Source: Guyanagaster necrorhizus
Lineage: Eukaryota > Basidiomycota > Agaricomycetes > Agaricales > Physalacriaceae
Reading direction: 5' to 3'
DNA: 64,000 nucleotides
Assembly: GCF_019112545.1 (NCBI RefSeq)
Contig: NW_025064882.1
Coordinates: 820,928-884,927, forward strand
Shown: positions 58,217-64,000 of the stretch, piece by piece
How the letters are laid out: every line of letters starts with the position of its first letter
How positions within the stretch are numbered: position 1 is the stretch's first letter
The notes under the pieces: model-generated
The model's input: the letters and a program-made list of their open reading frames with translations, nothing else
Databases searched by the model: none
What the model was told of the DNA's origin: nothing
Position numbers and translations under genes: made by a program

Positions 58217-59945
58217 TAGTTGGCCTTGTCTTTTACTTTCTCAACCTTGGTTTTCTTTCCAAGATCTTTAAGTCTTTCCACTTTCTTCTGTAACTCCACT
58301 ATCTGTGCTTAAATGTCTTCTCTGGTTCATTTCTTCTTCAGGCAACCCTGCAATATGTGCCTCTTCTGTCTGCAAGTGAAACACTTTTCTTTCTTCTTGA
58401 GACAGTCAATATTCATTGATTTACCACTCCTAGTGTATGTGGTTCCAGTTCTAGTCTTCTGGGCTGTATAGAATGAGATGGCATTTGGCTTTACTGATCT
58501 AGTGCCACTGTTGGCCTTCCTGTTGAGAGGAGTCATGGGCTTCTTCTGCTCAACTATGATTCCTGCACTAGCTGCCTTCTGTCACAGCTTTTTTTTGTTC
58601 ATTTCTATGATTCAATCCTTCCATGCATCATAGCCCTTTGAAATATTGATGCCTATATCAGAGATCATTTTGATATATGACAGGGGCACTCTCATCTTTA
58701 AATACTTGACCATATGCTCATCATCATTGATGCTGTCCTGTACTCTGGTCAAAGTTTCCAGGCATTCTAACTCATCAAAATATTTGCTGATGACTTTGTC
58801 ACCTATGCAGAGCTCCTTCATTTTGTTCTTATATATCTCTTGAACTGTGAGGTTGATGAATTTGTCTTGGACCATCTGTTTAAAGATAGGCCAGGATAGG
58901 TAACAATAATATTGTCAGATCAAGGAGTAGAAGGTCAGAGATATGAGTATCCACCATCTCTTGGCCTTGCTTTCAAAGTACAGGCCACAAAGGCAATCTT
59001 GTTTATGTCAGCACTAAGATAAGCAGTGTATACCTCAAAATACTGCTCACAATCAATTAAGAAGCAGTCAATGTCATCTAATGCTTCTTTAAATAGACAG
59101 GGGTTTCAGAGAAGGTTGGGTTTGCATTGAAGCATAGTGGTGTTCTATAGTAGTGTACCCATTGAGTTGGAGTAATCACCAAAAGATGAGTGTCACTATT
59201 CTGTCAGAGAACTGGAGAGTGAATGTAGGGATCCATCATCAGTGATTGGGCTCCCCTCTAGGCAGGCTTCTTTCCATATGATATGTCTGTTCTGTATAGT
59301 GAACCTAAGTCAGATAGCTTTAAGATCATCTTCTTTGATAGTTTCATCCACTAGAGGTTGCTCTCTTGCTTTGTCTATAGGTTTCAGAAGCTGACTGGCT
59401 GCAAGGGCATCTGTGGTTTGAGTCAGATGGCCTGGGGTGTGGCATCTCAGCTTGGTTTCATAGAATGTGAGTGTCAGATACTAGTGATTCAAATCAAGGG
59501 AGCCATATATATAGTGCATTTGGGTGATACTGGCAGAGTGTTTGGCATTGGTCAGACCTTGTATTTGAAGGCTAGTAGATCCTTCAATCAGTCTTCAGAA
59601 TGTATTCTGTTATAAATATAGATAGCACAGTCAGTTGCAGCATATTGTAAAATATATCTTTTTTTATCATCATCTATGACTGAATATCTTCTTTCCAGAG
59701 GAGTCATTAACCAGCTAACATCCCTCTATAAGAATGTTGTTCCTTTATGATACAGCTTTTCAAATTCTTCTTCTTTTATCTGCTATATTTCTTTTTTGAG
59801 TGTTTCTTTATCTATGTCTCTATATTGTACTCATGAATCAATCTTGACTGAGATGTCCTCCTCTCCCTCATCATCTCTTTCATCTCCCTCATCCTCCTTG
59901 CTCTCTTTGAGAAAGTCAGCAGGCAGATCATAAATAGATAGCTCA
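58214..59945 (-). pseudogene. Element H gag
   Basis: +1 frame relative to ORF0: SIYDLPADFLKESKEDEGDE near 59950-59890, then RDVSWLMTPLERRYS near 59730 and ILQYAATDCAIYIYN. The capsid domain lies at 59090-58620 (FINLTVQEIYKNKMKELCIG) and the knuckle CFTCRQKRHILQGC at about 58390-58345. Stops TAG/TGA at 58222-58215 overlapping pol. Confidence 0.83.
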
Positions 59946-61241
59946 GAAGCTCTGACTGTCACAGAAGAGCTTCTCATTAGTTCAAGATCCAGTTCAGTGG
60001 CTGGAGATCCTAGTAGAAGGTTGTCACTGAGGTTGGAAGAGTTTGAATTCACCATTTCTCTCATATGTTCTCTGTTCCTCCACTGCTCAGCTATATCTGT
60101 GAAAGTTCTCATAAAATCACTCATTGAGAAAGAGAGCAGCAATACACCCATATAGAAATTGTTAGAGAGCCTGGTTAGAGATTCTAGCCTCTGAGGGTAC
60201 TCAAATGTCATATTCTCCAAGAATGGAGCTGGCATCAGAGGAGAGAGTACTGGTACTTTCAATGTAGCTAGATAAAGGAGGTTCCACAACTCTGATTCAT
60301 TGGGCTTCATCAGTGCTGATTTCCTGAGCAGATCTGCTTCAGAGGTCTTCTTCATTGTCTGGTCTCTAAGCATAGAGACTGTTATCTTCACTTTCTGTAT
60401 ATAGTCTATAATGCTTGAGTGGGGCTGAACCTCACTCTGCTGCCTGTATCTTTCACTGTCTTTGTCTGAACTGAGCATCATAATAGTCATTGTTGGCCTC
60501 CTGCTGTTAATAATCAAGCTCTTCTTCTTCAAGCTGATTGAAGTATCCTTCTCTCTCTATTTGCTCAATATCCCAGCATGTGCTATAGTCAAAGGCTGAT
60601 AGATAGAAGTCACTGGAGATTGAAGGGAGAGGGCTGAGGATAGAGGGTATAGGACTTTCTCAAGGAGTGACATATCTGGACCTTCTTTTTTCAGTTCTTT
60701 GAAGGTCATTAATAGAGTCCCTGGCATGATCTTTAATGCCAGGCTCAGAGAGAGCAGTGGAAGGGTCAGAGAATGGTGACTTCTCAAAAAAGTTGTTGGA
60801 GAAGTCTTCATCTTCATGGTCTAGAACTAGAGAGAAGTGCAGCAGGATCCAAAGATTTCTGAACTCCATGTTTTGACACTCATTGTTTCTGCTAGTTGTT
60901 CAAGGGGGTTCAGCTGATTGTTGGAGTTCTTCTTCTTCCATAGTGCATCTTTCATTTGTGTGATTAGACCTGGTTTCAAATATAGTTCCAAATGTAGGCT
61001 AGAAGGAGGTTCAGGCAGAGAGAGAGATGTCATAGAGAGGGAAGTCAGATGTGATATTTTGAAGGATATGCTGTATTTGCTGGAATGAGTGATAGTGTCT
61101 GACTATCCAAGCTGTGATTGATTGATGTCTATAGTAAAGTTGTATAATGGTGAGTAAACCTAAAAGCATTCCAATGATGGAAGCTAATAGTTTAAAGAAG
61201 TTGTCAGTGAGATCAGGAGTAGACATATCTGATAGTGGCAT
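59938..61241 (-). pseudogene. Element H ORF0
   Basis: ATG 61241 gives MPLSDMSTPDLTDNFFKLLA, SIIGMLLGLLTIIQL, HQSITAWIVRHY and FQQIQHILQNITSD, 76 codons without a stop. Then DHEDEDFSNNFFEKSPFSDP near 60800 and the conserved block SDASSILGEYDI at 60239 (in frame with the ATG) with FLNE-FYENFHRYS. Frame 0 ends at TGA 59940-59938 (TTATGATCT). The longer stop-free frame 59831-60532 is the +1 frame, which becomes Gag downstream. Confidence 0.75.
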
Positions 61242-61285
61242 TCAGTTTTCTTTGCTCTTAGTGAATGTAAGAAAAGAGAAGCAGA

Positions 61286-61298
61286 AGCCTCAAGCTAA
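61286..61298 (-). promoter_or_regulatory. Primer binding site of element H (self-primed type)
   Basis: Minus strand TTAGCTTGAGGCT; the LTR has AGCCTTGAGCTA (minus, from 61466). CA/TG differences at one former CpG. A TATA-like GTATATAAGT lies about 34 bp upstream of the motif. Confidence 0.62.
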
Positions 61299-61299
61299 T

Positions 61300-61712
61300 T
61301 ATTAGGTCTAAGTGACATGTGACCACTAACATATAATAAACAGCTACTGTATTGAGTTCATACAGTCATAGCTGAGTCCACTATTTATATAGCAGTGTTA
61401 TATCTCAAGATCAATACAAGTTGATTCAAGATAAAGTGATAGATTCATAAAGAATAGCTCAAGGCTAGAGATACATAGTGCTGTCTATACTACTTATATA
61501 CCACTCATCTTATAGACAAATATATAGCTACTAATTGTGTATACTCAAGCTATAGTGCTTGTTGTCCTGTTATCAGGGTGTCACTATATGTCATGAAACA
61601 ATAGCCAATTGTGCTGACTAAGATTGTTCCACAGTCCTAAGCACTCATATAGACACTCTGACTAAGTGTTAATAGGGATAAGAGAAAGCAAAAAAAGAAT
61701 AAAATTATAACA
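61300..61712 (-). repeat. 5' LTR of element H (413 bp)
   Basis: Plus orientation TATTAGGTCTAAG (terminal TG changed to TA) to AATTATAACA. Two TGACTAAG motifs near the right end. Shortest LTR of the group. Confidence 0.88.
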
Positions 61713-63328
61713 GCTGTATCACTTCTGCTAACACTTTGTCATCTGTTCCTTCTTTGGTGTATTCTATAAATTTCCTCTATCTAAGAGAGACATCCTCATC
61801 CTCAGCCTCATCATCTCTCTTGATCTTGCTGTCCTTGACAAGAGAGCCCTCAGACTGGTTGTAGGTGAATAAAGCAGAGGCTTTGATAGTTGCTAGCAAA
61901 CTGGTTGTCATTTTTTGTACTAGGCCTGGCTTCATCAATATTAGTTCAAGGAGGAGGCTGCTTAAGAGGTTAGCCAGTGCCAATCTCAACATCCCCTCAA
62001 TGGCCACTATATGCTCTCTGCTTCTCTAACTCTCAGTGATAGATGTGAAAGTTTCAGTAATATCTGGGGTTAAGGAAGAGTGTTGCAACTCTTTCTCTCA
62101 GGAACTTCTGGAGGCTGTGGTCAGAGATGTGAGCATTGAGAGAGACTCAAAGTCTATAGATGTTGAGTATGGATTTAGAGTGCAAGAGAATGATATTGAT
62201 GTTGGTGATACTGGAAATTATGAGATAGAGGAGATATATAGTATGTCAGGCAGCCTCACTTTGAGTGACAGCCTCTGCTGATCCTGCCCAGAGATCTGTT
62301 TTGTCAGCAGTGCTGGATTCCCTAAAAGGAGAGTCCAGGGTTTCTTGGCCATAGTAGAATGAGGAGCCAAATTCCCAAGTGATAGCCTCCAGCTGGCACT
62401 GCTGGTCATATTGTTCTTCTTTATACTGAGCAAAAGCTTGGTTGGCCACTTCTTCTGTGGCATCTCAGGCTTGCTCTTATTCTTCTGCCTCTGCCCTGGC
62501 CCACTCAGCTCAAGTGACAGTGAATACATAGTTATTGGGTGGTCTTTCTGATAAAATATTTCAGAGGCTTCTGCCCAGACTGAGCTAAGTGTGAAACCTT
62601 CTGCTCTCATCAACTCATGCTGTGAGATCTTTGTTCTATCATTTCAATAGATCCTTATTGTTGGACTAGAGGTCAATAGTTCTATGACTACTATAGTCAG
62701 TGTGAACCAATGAGATAGGGCTTTCAGCTGGTATGATGTAGAGTGAGTCATGTTCTGAGTTTGTCAAAACACTTTGGGGTCTTAAAGCCACTTGAAGAGC
62801 ATCAAGGTAGTCCTAAGTGTGGTCTCCAATCTCAGGTTCTTATAGAGCAGTGGAAAAATTGAGAGACAGCTTATTATCAAAGAAGTCATCAGAGAGGTCC
62901 TTGTTCTTATGGTTCAGGACTGGAGAGAACTCCAGCAGAACTCACAGGTTCCTGAAATCTGTGAGGCAAGTGTTGCAGTTTCAGCTATCTGTTCTTCAGA
63001 AGAAATAGATATGTCTTTCTTCTTTATGATTATTCTGCATATTCAAGCTGCTAAGCTGAGCTTCTGGTATGGTTCTGATCTGAGGCTGAAAGGAGACTTA
63101 GGCAGAGAGAGGAATATCATAGAAGGAGAGTTCAGAGGTGATATTATATAGAATCTGTTATATCTGCTGGAATGCTTAATAGTGTCTGACTATCTAAGCA
63201 GTCACTGATTGGCATTCTCAACAAAGTTGGATGATGGTGAGAAGCCCTAAGAGAGTTCCAATGATTGCAGCTAGAAGCCTGAAAAAGTTGTTAGTAACAT
63301 CAGAGGTTGTAGTCTGAGAAGATGGCAT
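61713..63328 (-). pseudogene. Element I ORF0 and start of gag
   Basis: ATG 63328 (MPSSQTTTSDVTNNFFRLLA, then AIIGTLLGLLTIIQL) and SVTA, RHY. The conserved block reads SLNAHISDHSLQKFLRERVA then TLFLNPRYY near 62130-62040. At the position where other copies have TATGAY, this copy reads CTACAACC, which suggests an ancestral CTACGAC. The acidic gag start (KIKRDDEAEDEDVS) follows in the +1 frame near 61850-61800, then H interrupts. Confidence 0.7.
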
Positions 63329-63372
63329 TCAGTTTCCTTCACACTTATTGTACATAAGAAAAGGGAAGCAAC

Positions 63373-63385
63373 AGTTTCAAGCTAA
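63373..63385 (-). promoter_or_regulatory. Primer binding site of element I (self-primed type)
   Basis: Minus strand TTAGCTTGAAACT; the LTR has AGCTTTGAGCTAA (minus, from 63554). The differences are at a former CpG plus one further transition. Confidence 0.6.
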
Positions 63386-63386
63386 T

Positions 63387-63844
63387 TGTTAGACCCAAGT
63401 CACACATGATCAGAACACATGATAAACTAGTGCTCTATCATATTTATACAGTCACACTAGAGTTCACTATTTGTATTTGATAATCAAATACTTTAAGGCC
63501 TTGTACAGTCAGCTCAAGAGTAAAGTGGTATAGAATAAACTTTAGCTCAAAGCTGGGGTTATACAATGAGAGCTATTCTACTTATATACTAGTTGTCTAT
63601 CAAGATATTAATACTACTACTTATTGTATCTGTTCAAGTCATTGTGCTCTTTATTCTTGAGCATCATTACTGTCTACAAAAAGACTGTTGTGCATTGTCA
63701 AGCAGTGTTATTGTGTCAAAAGACAATAACAGACTCAGCTTGTTATAATGACTAAGCTTGTCCCACAGTCCTAAGTGCTAGTATAAGTGCTCTGACTAAG
63801 CATAAATAGGGGTTAGATTGAAAATAAATAGGAAAATCATAACA
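63387..63844 (-). repeat. 5' LTR of element I (458 bp)
   Basis: Plus orientation TGTTAGACCCAAG to AATCATAACA. TGACTAA at 63749-63755 and 63793-63799, TATATAAG (minus) near 63588-63582, start motif 34 bp downstream. Confidence 0.9.
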
Positions 63845-64000
63845 GATTTCTCCTGAACATAAAATGTGCTCTCTAAGATGAAATTGAGAAACTTGTGAAA
63901 GACAGAACTCAAACACCTGAAAGAAATCTACAGACACTATAGACACAGTCTATGAATGATCTTCATGTAATAGCAAGACAGTGAGCCAAAGTTGTCATAT
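63845..64000. other. Unassigned sequence flanking element I
   Basis: 156 bp outside the outermost visible LTR. I see no reading frame, repeat or motif that I can assign. It may be the original target, host or another element. Confidence 0.4.

Larger units (their letters stand above)
56197..61712 (-). mobile_element. Element H: minus-strand chromovirus, 3' part displaced by G
   Basis: 5' LTR 61300-61712, PBS, ORF0, gag and pol as far as the start of RNase H (EANSSKR), where G is inserted. The rest of pol and the 3' LTR should lie left of the window. H is inserted in element I; its right flank is GCTGT (61713-61717). Confidence 0.88.
61713..63844 (-). mobile_element. Element I: oldest visible chromovirus, 5' end only
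   Basis: 5' LTR 63387-63844, PBS and ORF0 up to about the start of gag, where H is inserted. The remainder should lie far left of the window. The right flank GATTT (63845-63849) is its presumed target duplication. Confidence 0.85.

Noticed and set aside
59831..60532. 233-codon minus-strand frame in element H as a separate gene
   Set aside because: Same situation: the upstream part is a shadow of ORF0; only the last part (from about 59950) is real Gag.
1..64000. CRISPR arrays, rRNA, tRNA genes, bacterial-type operons
   Set aside because: No regular spaced repeats, no conserved RNA gene sequence and no ribosome-binding-site/operon structure seen; content is eukaryotic transposons.

Overview
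This window is a single block of nested, decayed transposable elements. I find no host gene, rRNA, tRNA or CRISPR array. The content points to a fungus: Tf1/sushi-like Ty3/gypsy chromoviruses with a C-terminal chromodomain, a second gypsy lineage whose Gag and retropepsin resemble those common in mushroom-forming basidiomycetes, one Ty1/copia element and one Fot1/pogo DNA transposon. A TE-rich basidiomycete (Agaricomycetes) is my best guess; a heavily methylated ascomycete such as a truffle cannot be excluded. Decay is mainly CpG to TpG/CpA: most internal stops are TGA where a sister copy has CGA, and paired LTRs often read TG in one and CA in the other. Cytosine methylation followed by deamination is the likely cause.

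Layout, innermost to outermost. Element A (+, 1-3328, left part missing) sits in the 3' LTR of B (-, 3329-19042). B also contains C (+, 10366-18334, the best preserved copy, target duplication ATATT). B lies in G (-, pieces at 19043-19777, 44389-44443 and 54501-56196). G also contains D (+, 19778-44383, duplication GAGTC) and F (+, 44444-54495, TATTG/TATTA). D contains a copia element (-, 20042-24981, ATAAG), a pogo element (29923-31589, TA) and E (+, 32075-42039, CAGGA). E and F each carry one copy, in opposite orientation, of an unclassified repeat of about 1.8 kb. G itself lies in H (-, 56197-61712), and H lies in I (-, 61713-63844).

All chromoviruses whose 5' half is visible (B, C, D, E, F, H, I) share one design. 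The LTR runs from TGTTA to TAACA, with a TATA box about 34 bp before a start-like motif AGCTTCGAGCTAA. Just after the 5' LTR lies its complement, TTAGCTCGAAGCT, as expected for Tf1-type self-priming without a tRNA. An extra reading frame of about 470 codons, here called ORF0, follows and begins with a conserved hydrophobic segment. Gag with its CCHC knuckle comes next, in the +1 frame relative to ORF0, then Pol (protease, RT, RNase H, integrase, chromodomain) in the -1 frame relative to Gag, then a purine tract and the 3' LTR. ORF0, its fixed frame relation to Gag, and the self-primer are the most notable things here. No copy is intact: each carries stops, frameshifts, insertions or active-site changes.
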